Below are positions 37,718 to 48,582 of a stretch of DNA of 64,000 nucleotides, in pieces; the stretch's first letter is position 1, and each line of letters opens with the position of its first letter. The translations under genes were made by a program, and so were the position numbers. Source of the stretch: Medicago truncatula (taxonomy: Eukaryota > Streptophyta > Magnoliopsida > Fabales > Fabaceae); assembly GCF_003473485.1 (NCBI RefSeq), contig NC_053047.1, positions 42,146,972 through 42,210,971 on the forward strand, given 5' to 3'. The notes beneath the pieces were generated by a model. It was not told where the DNA came from. It did not search any database and saw nothing but the letters and a program-made list of their open reading frames with translations.

Positions 37718-39927
37718 ATGGCAAACGAACATGAACATGGAATTCTGGGGTTTGTGGAGGAAGTAAAATCTGTGTTTCATGGTAAGAGGGAAGAGTATGA
37801 AGAGTTTATAAAAGACATAGATGCTTTTAAGACCCTGATGAATGATCATCGAATCACCAGACTTCCAGTTCAAAATTTCAAAGGAAGGATGAAAAAGTTA
37901 CTTAAAGGGCATAATCGTTTAATTTTTGGATTCAACGCCTACATGAAGGATCGTCGTATCACACTTCCAATTCGACAACCAGTACGAGGAGGTCATAGTA
38001 ATGGTTAGTACTTTTTTTTTATGATTATGTTGATTTTTTTTTTCTTTCTATATTATTATATACACTTTCCTGGGGGAAATTTTGACTCACTTCCAGTGTG
38101 TTATTTGCAAAATTGAATACAATTTCTCCAACAAATAACTGTCTGCTGTTTGTTTAAATATTATTATTCGTTTGTAGCTAGGTATGATAATAGATGAGTT
38201 TCCTACATGAGTGAGTTACTGTATATAACAACATTATCAACCCCCTCAATCTAACTTTTTTAGTGTACCAAAGCTTAAATCATGAACTATCTAATTCTTT
38301 TTCCTTTTCACCCAACCATTTAGTTTCTTATATGCACAAAAATAATCTTCCTTCTAGTCATATATATTGTCCACTATTTTCATAGGGAATTCCATGTCCA
38401 AAAATCAATCCTACTTTCACGAACCCATGTCTTTACCCACACCCATTCATGAAGATGTTCCCGTTCATTTGACATTGTACTTAAGCTATACAACACATTG
38501 TTTCCGGGATACGACCCAACATTCACACTATTAAGTAAAGTTTTACCGTTGTTGTTGTTGACGCCTAACACAACCCTATCATTCCATCTGGAAATGGGAC
38601 CGGCTATTCATTGCAATGCTATAACTAGGTAGGATTGGAAATTAAACATCAAAAAATAAGGATAATACATAATTATATTGTATTATATTTATATGTTGGT
38701 CTCAATATTTGTTTAAAAAAATGGGAAAATAATATTTCTTTATCTCCTCATTTTCTATGATATTATGGGTCCATAATAATAATATAGAAAGAAAAAAAAA
38801 CATGTTTGTAAATCACCTAACATCGTCGTTTGTTGTGATACAAAGGACAAAAAAAGAAGAAGGTAGAAGAGAACTGTCAACTTCCTTGGGATTTGCTTGA
38901 CATCATTTTGAGGAATCTAGATTTTGATGACCTCTTTCAATTTGGTAGTGTATGCAAAAATTGGCGAGAATTTCATAAAATTTATTGGAGGAATTTCATG
39001 GCATCCGAAGAACCATTACTTATCCAATGGTGCGCTGTTAAGAGATCTCTCAACTTCTTCAGCTTACCTCACGATAAAGTTTATCACTCAAAGATGATCA
39101 ATAACTACTTCCGATTTGTCTATCATGGGTCTTCTAGCGGATATTTCATCATGACACGAAAAGATAATTCATTTATACTTATTAATCCATTTACAAGAAG
39201 AAAGATGCTAATCAATAACTCAGTCTTCCAAGTTAATTTCAGTTATTTTTCCTGCAAAGTCTTGCTTGCTTTTTCCAAAGGCTCAAAGGAATTTGTCTTG
39301 GTGGTTTCATGTAAAAATTCTGATAATTTGCATGTCTATCAATCTCGAAATCTTTGTTGGACTGCTTATTCGACACCACAGAAGGTTGTTGACTTTGCTG
39401 TTTTAAATTCTATCATATATGTTGTCACTGACAAGGCCAGCATAGGGATACTCAGCTTGAAATATGCAAATATAAATTTTTTAGAACTGAAGAGTACTCC
39501 TGGTGTAACTTCTAGTCGTTATTGGTCACACGTAGGGTTGGTTAGTTGTGATGGATATCTTTTAGTGCTTAATTTTATGTCAAAGGTAACGTATAACGTG
39601 TACAAGATAGACTTCTCTACCATGGATTATGTCAAGTTGGAATCTTTGGGTGACATTGCAATATTTTGTGTTCCGCCGAAAAGGTATTATGCATTGAGCA
39701 ACCCGCACATGTGGGGTTATGAGAACAATTCTATATATGCCATCGATGTTCCATGTGGCAAATACAGGGTGTATAAAGGAGATAACAAAAAAATGCCAGA
39801 ATTCATTATTCCTGGTTTTAAACGTAGTGAACTTCCACATCCTATTTATTGCCGCTCAAAACAACGTTACATAGATTGGTGTTTTAGACATCTACAATAT
39901 GAGGTAGATTATACTCTCGTTGAGTAG
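37718..39927 (+). CDS. Predicted fusion: SIN3-type PAH domain plus F-box/DUF295 protein
   Basis: Exon 1 (37718-38003) encodes a paired amphipathic helix like those in SIN3 corepressors: VEEVKSVFHGKREEYEEFIKDI, DHRITRLPVQNFKGRMKKLLKGHNRLIFGFNAYM. Exon 2 (38846-39927) encodes an F-box (LPWDLLDIILRNLDFDDLFQFGSVCKNWREF), then a DUF295-like region (GSSSGYFIMTRKDNSFILINPFTRRKM; YAIDVPCGKYRVY). Splicing AATG/gttagt to acaaag/GACAAA keeps frame (phase 1) and gives 1368 nt, 455 residues. Exon 2 has no ATG of its own before the F-box; an in-frame TGA at 38836-38838 blocks extension, and the first ATG (38998) lies past the F-box. The PAH frame meets a stop just inside the intron, so a 96-residue PAH-only product is possible. 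F-box proteins recruit targets to SCF ubiquitin ligases. The fusion itself is inferred; an unseen other first exon is the alternative. Confidence 0.65.
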
Positions 39928-41720
39928 CATGCTTATTACCCTACACTTTGGGTTGGACCTTGTTCTATTTGTTTTTCTTTTGATTTGCAAATAAATGGAC
40001 ATGATTTAATGGTTTACGGTGTTATTATTGGACAAGTTTTGAGATAGTATAGAGGATTTAATGTACTTTTTCCTAACTTGTAGTTGTAGCATTTCTTGTC
40101 GTGGATTGTGGCACATTGAGGAGAAGCATATCATGCACCATGAAAGTTTTGAATATGTTTTGACTTGGAAGAGAACCGATTTTATAATAGAATTTTGATA
40201 TGATTTTTTTTTTACCATTATATTTTTCTCGAAAATGAAATTAATAGTGATTCCTTTCCCTTTGCCTTACAATACAACAAGCATTTTACGAGAATCTGAT
40301 ATTAAATTTTGAGAACTAATGAGAATCTGATTAAATTTGGAAAACTAATGAGAATCTGATATTAAATTTTGAAAACTAATGATTTATTTAATTTTTTCTT
40401 AGAGAACTATTGATTTTTTATATGTAAATTAGTGATATTAAGAGATTCAAAGAGGTCCTTAAATAAAAAGAAGATGAAATGAGATTAGAATAAACTATTT
40501 TTCTAAATTCATGGCATAAAATAGTAGTATAAACTTTTTTCCTATATTATTTATGCCATAATACATTACTTTTTTCCATATATTTATAGAAATTGGATAA
40601 CAAGGAGGACAAAGTGGAAACAAAACAAATTGGTTTTATATTATGCAAAATGATCATTACGCACATAAAATCAATATCATGAATTTTAAAAATGATTCCG
40701 TCAAGTTATCTTTATTAAAAGAAAAGAATTAATGTTGGCAACTCATTCCGAAGTTATCTTTCTCTTTTGTTCTCATCGATTGAATAAATCCTGTTTTTGT
40801 TTTATTGTTCTCCTATATCATGTATTTGTAGATATTTTAATTTCAAATTTTTGGGATATGGTGTTCACATGTGTGTATAAATTCGATTGGGTAAATTCAA
40901 TACTCGCTCCGTTCCTTTTTAAGTGTTTCTTTTGAACAAATATTTTGTTCCAATTTAACTGTCACTTTTAAAGTTCAATGTAATATTAAATGGTGTTTTA
41001 CCAATATTATCCTTACTTATTTATTGCAGAGAGAGACATATATGAAATTAGATATTAAACGAATAAGATTATTATAGTAAAAGTATACATTGTTGTATCA
41101 AAAGTAGTAACATTCATTGAATGTCTTGGTTTGTATAAAATGTCAAAAATTAACAATTAAAAAGGAACGGAGGTAGTAACATATGAAGTCATCATAAGTT
41201 AGCTTCAATCGGCACACAACCATCATCATCCATGGCCTATGATGATTTCTTCTCTCTTATGTTTTTGTAACATGGCCTCTAATGATTTTCTTTGATTCGT
41301 TGTGGGAGGAATTGCTATGTGAAATAAAAAAAATTACATTGTTCAGATAAATAGTTAACAATCTGTGGCTTTTCTAGGCATTATTCAATGAAAGCAGTGA
41401 ACTATGATAATCGAGATATGAAATAAGGAAAGGAAAAACAAATATAAAAGAAAAACTTACAAACAAATGGCAGAAATATTTGTTTATTGGAAGAAGATTT
41501 TCTTCATCCATAGAAATAGAAAAGTAGTACACTTAGCAGAATAGTTAACAATGTTAAGTTGAAGACGGAGGTGTTTATCTATTAAAAAAACCTTAAGGGT
41601 TTCATATTTTGAAGAAAAATAAGCTCCCCAGAGCTCCTCCTTTCAATGTCTTCTATTTCTTACACTCACTCCTTTTTTTTTCCAAACCCTCTCCCTCCCT
41701 TTCCCCTCCAAACTCGCAAA
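39928..41720. other. 3' flank of the PAH/F-box gene
   Basis: The 3' flank (39928-40640) recurs at 43011-43740 and partly at 46319-46675. A small tandem repeat of GAGAATCTGAT.TTAAATTT..GAAAACTAAT, about 30 bp, three copies, is at about 40290-40382. A Stowaway-type MITE lies at 40903-41176. No further gene. Confidence 0.55.
40903..41176. mobile_element. Stowaway-type MITE
   Basis: Left end CTCGCTCCGTTCCTTTTTAA, right end in reverse complement CTACCTCCGTTCCTTTTTAA. TA dinucleotides flank it at 40901-40902 and 41177-41178. About 274 bp, non-coding. Confidence 0.8.
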
Positions 41721-41724
41721 CGCC

Positions 41725-42660
41725 TAAAGCTCTGGCTTTGGATTTTTCTTTGAAGAGATCGCCTTCTTTCCCTTCCACCACTGTTGAATATGATTGGAAA
41801 CTTTGGTTGCATGTTTCTTAAGCGCCGTGCTTGTGTCCACACTCCACAATTCCTTTTCTTATCTTCTGTTTCCAGTCACCTTTTTCATTTTCTTTTGATC
41901 TTAAAACTTTTCCCTACAAGTTGCAGTTTACTCCAAACATTAGTTATTCTAAAACGTTTTAAGTCGAGGTGATCTTAGAAAAACACATTTCAATCACAAT
42001 GAAATAGATGATTGTACCAATTTTGAAGGAAAGTCTGCCTCATCTTCATCCTCATCCTCATCTTCATTGTCGTCTTCATTTTCAGCACCGAAATTCTTTT
42101 ACATTAAATCATCACTTGAGTACATTTTCATATCGGGCACTCCTGGCATGCCCTGAAGCAAGAGTCAAGTGTGGTATGATCAGAATGTATTACTAGCAAC
42201 AGAATGCGTCAAGCAAAGTCATGTAAAGATAAAGAAAGAAAGAAATAAAGCAAAATACCTCCATAGATTTTACAAGTTTTTCCATTTCAGCCTCATTAGA
42301 AGACTTTGCAACAAATGGTTCACCAGGAGTCCTAGTCCTGTAACACGCAAACAGAACTTCTGATGAAAACTTAAGCAAAAGGTTCATAGGGTGAAACTGA
42401 AATACCTAATTCAAACAGTAATACTAGATGCATGTGAAGTTAAATACTACCATAAAAGAAACGAAGTTCTAGTTTCCAAATTACAATATTACATAGTCCA
42501 AAGTAAGGATAGTCTAACTGATGTAGCAGAGACCTTACAATTTTGTCCAAATAAATCAGCCTTTTAGACTTTACAATTGTATGGGTCGGTCAATTTAGTC
42601 CCTGAACTTTGTAAACTAGCAATTTAGTCTCTTAAATTGAACAACACCAATCAATACAGT
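41725..42660 (-). pseudogene. Saposin-like gene fragment C (exons 5-6 and flank)
   Basis: Matches the 3' part of the saposin-like gene: exon 6-like 42153 down to about 42011, exon 5-like 42336-42258, the flank (41725-41990) and part of intron 4 including a MITE piece. Lesions: ATG-TAA-AAG in exon 6 where A and B read ATG-AAA-AAG, one extra base after the exon 5 acceptor creating a TAG, and the normal stop codon lost. Fragment D (46684-47395) shares these changes, so C and D come from one decayed copy. Confidence 0.8.
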
Positions 42661-42685
42661 CCTTTTAACACCAATCAACACCAAT

Positions 42686-43745
42686 CAAGATAGACTTCTC
42701 TACCATGAATTATATCAAATTGGAATCTTTGGGTGACATTGCAATATTTTGTGTTCCGCCGAAAAGGTATTATGCACTGAGAAACCCACGCATGTGGGGT
42801 TATGAGAACAATTCTATCTATGCCATCGATATTCCATGTGGCAAATACAGGATGTATAAAGGAGATAACAATAAAATGCCAGAATTCATTGTTCCTGGTT
42901 TTAAACGTAGTGAACTTCCACATCCTAGTTATTGCCGCTCAAAACAACGTTACATAGATTGGTGTTTTAGACATCTACAATATGAGGTTGATTATATTCT
43001 CGTTGAGTAGCATGCTTATTATTCTACACTTTGGGTTGTACCTTGTTTTATTTGTTTTTCCTTTGATTTGCAAATAAATGAATAGGATTGAAAAATGTTG
43101 CAATGGTTTACAGTTTTATTATTGGACAAGTTTTGAGATAGTATAGAGGATTCAATGTACCTTTTCCTAACCTGTAGTTGTAGCATTGCTTGTTGTGGAT
43201 TGTGGCACATTGGGGAGAAGCGTATCATGCACCATGAAAGTTTTAAATATAATTTGACTTGGAAGAGAACCGATTTTATAATAGAATTTTGATATGATTT
43301 TTTTTTTTGGGACATTATATTTTTCTCGAAAATGAAATTAACAGTGATTCCTTTCCCCATGCCTTGCAATACAACAAGCATTTTACGAGGCATTTTGGGT
43401 ATGGGTGGATTCCTTTGCTACAGCTTACTCTCAAAAGAGGATTTTTAATACACTGTTTCTATCAATTTTATATATACAACAATGAGAAGCTGAAATTAAA
43501 TTTTGAAAACTAATGATTTATTTACTTTTTTATTGAAAACTATTGATTTTTTTTTTTATATGTAAGTTAGTGATATTAAGAGATTAAAAGATGTCCTACA
43601 AAAAAATAGATTAAATGAGATGAGAATAAACTATTTTTCTATAAATGGCATAAAATAGTACAGTAGTATAAACTTTTTTCCTATATTTATGCAATAATAC
43701 ATTACTTCTTTCCCTATGTTTATAGAAATTGGATAACAAGGAGAA
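42686..43745 (+). pseudogene. F-box/DUF295 gene 3' fragment
   Basis: Duplicates the last 106 codons or so of the PAH/F-box gene (homologous from 39607) and about 730 bp of 3' flank. The open part (42705-43010) reads MNYIKLESLGDIAIFCVPPKRYYAL...YILVE with a few substitutions (S to R, V to I, I to S) against the parent. It begins abruptly inside the coding sequence, with no F-box and no promoter, joined to saposin-gene flank, so it is not a gene. Confidence 0.85.
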
Positions 43746-43809
43746 CAAAGTGGAAACAAATTTGTTTTATATTTTGCAAAATGATGATTATGATTGACTA
43801 TAAAACTTA

Positions 43810-44700
43810 TTTTGTCGATTATGGCAAGTTTTCTCTCAGAAACCGTTCAACCACAACAGAATAATGTTGAAACCACAACAAAAGGAGTTTCTTTTACAGG
43901 TGAAAAAGCTATGATTTCAACACCAAGAAAGAAGAAGGATCTCATCAAAGATAAGTTGGCTCACATCGAGTATGCAGATAATCATCCTTGCTTACCTATG
44001 GTTCACTTTGATGCATCAGTTTGGGAGGGATTAAGATGCGCTAGTGATCAAACTGTTGGGGAAATCAGTAGGTTACAACACCATGAGGGACAGACTTCAC
44101 AAACTTTGGAAGCTCTCCGCCGGTTTTCAAATCATGGATAACGGGAATGGTTACTACATGGTTAAATTTGACCATGCAGCGGACAGAGAGAAGGTGACGG
44201 ATGGAGGACATTGGATAATGTTTGATAACTATTTAACTGTCCAAGAGTGGTCAGAAGAATTTGCCTCTTCTACCGCCAAAGTAGAGAAGACAATGGTTTG
44301 GACCGGTCTCAATCTTTTTTATTATGAAGAAAGTGTGTTAATGGCTATGGCCTCTGCTGTGGGACGTCCCATTATGGTGGATACCAATACATACGGTATG
44401 CTCGTATTTGTGTTGAAGTGAATCTGAATAAGCCAGTTGTGGGTAAAGTATGGATGAGAAATCATTGGTACAAGGTTGAATATGAAGGTTTGCATAGGAT
44501 ATGTACTCTGTGGTTGTTACGGTCATTTGTCCAGGGAGTGCAACAACCATACGCAGAAGCAAGAAGCTGTTGCGCAAATGCAGCAGAGTGTCTCTAATCA
44601 TACCATAAACAAAGACCAGCCACCAATTGACTTGTTATCGGTTCAGCACCGCTGCCAAAGGGTCACTCAGAACCCTTGCCACCAAAGATGATAACACAAC
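43810..44700 (+). mobile_element. LINE ORF1 (DUF4283 + CCHC) fragment
   Basis: Frames read KLSAGFQIMDNGNGYYMVKFDHAADREKVTDGGHWIMFDNYLTVQEW (DUF4283-like, a gag-like N-terminal domain of plant LINEs), then, after a frameshift near 44420, a CCHC zinc knuckle (CTLCGCYGHLSREC). The first frame (from 43818) is also shifted relative to the second near 44050-44100. Nucleic-acid-binding ORF1 remnant, inactive. Confidence 0.75.
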
Positions 44701-44739
44701 TAACGCTATTGAACGACATTGAAGCTTTCCGTTTCGAGG

Positions 44740-46310
44740 ATAAAGCTATTGAGGAATAAGAGAGATGTGCAGACTAATCAATTGAAGAGAGAATTGGCGA
44801 AATTGCTTGAGAATGGTCAAGATCAAACTGCTAGAATTCGGGTATTAACAATTTCAAACATCATATTTTCATTAATTTTGTGTTTCTGATTGTTAGGTTT
44901 GTATTGTGATGCGACCCTAACACTGAATGTTTTAAAAAAAAAACTATATAATTGAATGTAATGACATGTGTCGGTGTCAAACAGTGACATGTGTCAGTGT
45001 CAAACAGTGACACTTGTGTTGGACATCAGACACATTTTTTTATTGTTCAACAAGAACCTGACATGTCGACATTGATAATTGCTATAAAAACTGATATAAT
45101 TGAATGTAATGACATGTGTTGATGTGGTGTCTGTGTCAGACAATGACACGTGTTGAACATCAGACACGTTTTTTTATTACAAGTGTTGGTGATATGTAGT
45201 TCTTATCTTAGATGCCACAATTGTAACATAATTTGTTGTTTTATTAACTGTGTTACTAATTTTTAGGTTTGTGTTGTTTTTATCCTATGATGAAGCACAA
45301 ACACCGAAAACAACACTGACACACACTGAATAATGGAGATTTATAATTGTTTTGAAAAATGTTAGAATTGAATGTAATGACATATGTTTGTGTTAGATAC
45401 TGACACTTGTTGGACACTTACATGCTTTAGATTAGAAGTGCCGGTGCTACAGTTCTAATCTGCTACATATGGGATTTTGATTTTTGTGTTAATGAAGAAT
45501 AAACAGGGGGGATATTTGGATTCAAAAAAACGTAATCATGTGCTTATGGTATAAACATATGTGTAAGTGTATTGAGTGTTTGTGTATAACTTAATTTACA
45601 GCTTATAGCATAAGCGCTTATATTTTAAGCTCTTATTAATAAACTATTTCTATTATGCAAGATAAAATAAAGTTAAATTGTTTTCTTATAAGCTATAGGC
45701 TGTTTTATTAAGTCATCTTGAAGAACTTATGGAGGTAAGCTGAAAACAGCTCATCCACCACCTGTTCATGATGAAGCGCGTCCTCCTAGTTCACATTCTA
45801 CCTCACAACCTAAACCAATGCATGATGCATATACAAGTTCATACGAGCAGAGTGCAAATGCTGCTGCTAGAAATGCTAATAACTCTACAACATCAGGCAT
45901 GCCTACTACTGAAACCAGATCTTCAGGTATTTTTTAAAAGAACGTCATTACAATTGAATATCTAGGCTTCTTTTCTGCCCATCACCTGAATATGTGTTCT
46001 TTTCGCAGGAGGTGGAAGTCAAGAAATGGATTTTAGAGATTCGTATTCTGAAAACAGAAGTTCATTTCCTACTGGTCGGCAGAATTGGAATATGGAATTC
46101 AAGGATGCTGCCTCTGCTGCACAGGCTGCTGCAGAATCTGCTGATCGTGCAACCATGGCTGCAAGAGCAGCTGCAGAATTTTCAAATCGTGAAAACATGA
46201 AAAGGCAGCATTCAAGTGGATCACATAGCTCTCCTGGAAGAGGGTCACGAGATGAAGCACCTACAGACTCTTCTGGTTTTGTTAATAGCCCCATCCGTAA
46301 AAGCATTAAT
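44740..46310 (+). pseudogene. IST1-like (ESCRT-associated) gene fragment
   Basis: Three separated exon pieces. 44740-44841 reads IKLLRNKRDVQTNQLKRELAKLLENGQDQTARIR followed by a GT donor, the first helix region of IST1 proteins. 45753-45926 reads HPPPVHDEARPPSS...TTETRSS. 46009-46310 reads GGSQEMDFRDSYSENRSSFPTGRQNWNMEFKDAASAAQAAAESADRATMAARAAAEFSNREN, typical of the C-terminal half of plant IST1-like proteins. The exons for the rest of the IST1 domain are missing; the gap holds MITEs, one abutting the second piece. The end runs into an F-box-gene flank. IST1 proteins regulate ESCRT-III membrane scission; this copy cannot. Confidence 0.75.
44900..45750. mobile_element. MITE cluster inside the IST1-like pseudogene
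   Basis: Two decayed copies of the GACAC-rich hAT-like MITE (about 44905-45190, including a direct repeat of GTGTC.GTGTCAAACAGTGACA, and about 45293-45470), then a MITE with CTTATAGCATAAGCGCTTAT and AAGCTGAAAACAGCT ends (about 45590-45752), related to the one in PRMT intron 2 (18078-18260). Confidence 0.55.
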
Positions 46311-46318
46311 TTTATATG

Positions 46319-46680
46319 TTTTGAATATGATTTGACTTGGAAGAGAACCGATTTTATAATAGAATTTTGATATGATTTTTTTTTAACATTATATTTTTCT
46401 CGAAAATGAAATTAATAGTGATTCCTTTCCCTTTGCCTTACAATACAACAAGCATTTTACGAGAATCTGATATTAAATTTTAAGAACTTAATGAGAATCT
46501 GATTAAATTTGGAAAACTGATGAGAATCTGATATCAATTTTATATATACAACTATGAGAATCTGATATTAAATTTTGAAAACTAATGATTTATTTAATTT
46601 TTTCTTAGAGAACTATTGATTTTTTATATGTAAATTAGTGATATTAAGAAATTAAAAGAGGTCCTTAAAAAAAAAAAAAA
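46319..46680 (+). repeat. F-box gene 3'-flank fragment, third copy
   Basis: Matches 40147-40470 and 43245-43590 (TTGACTTGGAAGAGAACCGATTTTATAATAG at the start). Non-coding. It ends in an A run at about 46668-46681 where saposin-like fragment D begins. Confidence 0.75.
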
Positions 46681-46683
46681 GAT

Positions 46684-47395
46684 GAATATGATTGGAAACT
46701 TTGGTTGCATGTTTCTTAAGCGCCGTGCTTGTGTCCACAATTCCTTTTCTTATCTTCTGTTTCCAGTCACCTTTTTCATTTTCTTTTGATCTTAAAACTT
46801 TTCCCTACAAGTTGCAGTTTACTCCAAACATTAGTTATTCTAAAACGTTTTAAGTCGAGGTGATCTTAGAAAAACACATTTCAATCACAATGAAATAGAT
46901 GATTGTACCAATTTTGAAGGAAAGTCTGCCTCATCTTCATCCTCATCCTCATCTTCATCTTCATCTTCATCTTCATCGTCGTCTTCATTTTCAGCACCGA
47001 AATTCTTTTACATTAAATCATCACTTGAGTACATTTTCATATCGGGCACTCCTGGCATGCCCTGAAGCAAGAGTCAAGTGTGGTATGATCAGAATGTATT
47101 ATTACTAGCAACAGAATGCGTCAAGCAAAGTCATGTAAAGATAAAGAAAGAAAGAAATAAAGCAAAATACCTCCATAGATTTTAGAAGTTTTTCCATTTC
47201 AGCCTCATTAGAAGACTTTGCAACAAATGGTTCACCAGGAGTCCTAGTCCTGTAACACGCAAACAGAACTTCTGATGAAAACTTAAGCAAAAGGTTCATA
47301 GGGTGAAACTGAAATACCTAATTCAAACTGTAATACTAGATGCATGTGAAGTTAAATACTACCATAAAAGAAACGAAGTTCTAGCTTCAAAACAG
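46684..47395 (-). pseudogene. Saposin-like gene fragment D (exons 5-6 and flank)
   Basis: Same region as fragment C and sharing its stop codon and extra base. The acidic-tail codons carry a longer CTTCAT repeat (about 46935-46980) than any other copy. It joins directly to the carrier 3' end at about 47395, skipping everything that lies between these genes in A and B. Confidence 0.8.
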
Positions 47396-47806
47396 AACTT
47401 CACAGTTTATGATACTATGAAATCATACTTGAGAGTACCATCAAGAGATGAAGTGGACTAACTAAAGAATCAGTCAACCATCCTCACATTAGGAATAAGC
47501 TCCTAACTCCTTCAGGCTTCAAAACTGGCTTCTTCTTCTCATTATATTCACATTGTTTTCACACATTACTTTAGCTGCACATTGCATTCTTTCGGATTGT
47601 AAATAGAGATTAGAGGTTGTTACACACTGTACCAACAAACAATACCCTGATTCAGATCTCATTGATTTCATTGAAGTAGGAAATAGTTTCTTTGTGGTTT
47701 AGACAGGACAAACTGTTTATGTACAATTAACAAATAAATTAATTGCACTTTTTGAATGTGCAAGTAGAGATAATGATATAGAAATGTTGACACAGTCACA
47801 TCCTTA
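47396..47806 (+). pseudogene. Carrier gene exon 7 end and 3' flank, fragment
   Basis: Begins TTCACAGTTTATGATACTAT, inside carrier exon 7, and continues through the stop codon (TAA near 47459) and about 340 bp of flank, nearly identical to copies A (33948 on) and B (60479 on). It carries a small ATTGATTTC duplication near 47662. Coding exons 1-6 are absent. Confidence 0.85.
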
Positions 47807-48430
47807 GAAAGAAAGAAAAATACTATATAGGTTAATTCATACATGAAACAAAACTTTGCTTGGTCTTCCCAAACTAGGATTTCAACCTTACACATTTTGG
47901 AAGCAAACAAAACGATCTAGCAATATATCATCATATCAGAGTATCTACATTTGAGTGCTTTTTACCAACACTACCAATAATCTGCACAGGAACATCCTCT
48001 TCTTATTCTATTCAAATTGTTGTTCACATATGTTAGTTGCACATTGCATTCATTCAGATTGTACATAGAGATAAAGGTCGTTATGCACTATACCAAGAAA
48101 AAGAGCCTTGATTCATTGATTTCATTGAAGTAGCAAATAAATTTTATGTTGTTCAGACAGGATAATTAAAGGATAAATTGCACATTTTAAATGTACAAAT
48201 GGCGATAATGTATTCGGTTTATTCTACGCAACCACCACCATATTTCTATTACGTTCCAATTTTCTTTGGCTATTTAGTTCTCAACTCAATTAGACAAGCC
48301 ATGATCAATAAGATATCTGCAGAAACTGATGTAATATCACAACATGCTCATGTTGTTCAAAAATGAGGAAAAGCAAATAATTAATTATACTGTTGGCCTT
48401 TTTAACTCTTCTAGTCTAACAAACATGCAC
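47807..48430. repeat. Remnant of PPR 3' end plus older carrier 3' flank
   Basis: 47815-47990 resembles 48435-48605, the 3' flank and last codons of the PPR gene, down to the codons for DYW and stop (CCAATAATCTGC near 47972). 47991-48430 is a diverged copy of the carrier 3' flank (TTAGTTGCACATTGCATTC; GCCATGATCAATAAGATAT; CAACATGCTCATG) without the LINE seen in A and B. Confidence 0.65.
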
Positions 48431-48582
48431 GACAAAGAAAATAAGCTATACAGGTTAAGTCATAGATGGAATAAAATTTTCTTTCATCTTTCCAAACATG
48501 GATTTGAACCTTACAGATTTTTGGCAGCAAACAAAATACAATCTAGCAATATATCATCAGAGTATCTACATTTTTACCAACA

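Noticed and set aside
42705-43010. Independent 101-codon gene
   Set aside because: It is the truncated 3' end of the F-box/DUF295 gene fused to unrelated flank, without an F-box.
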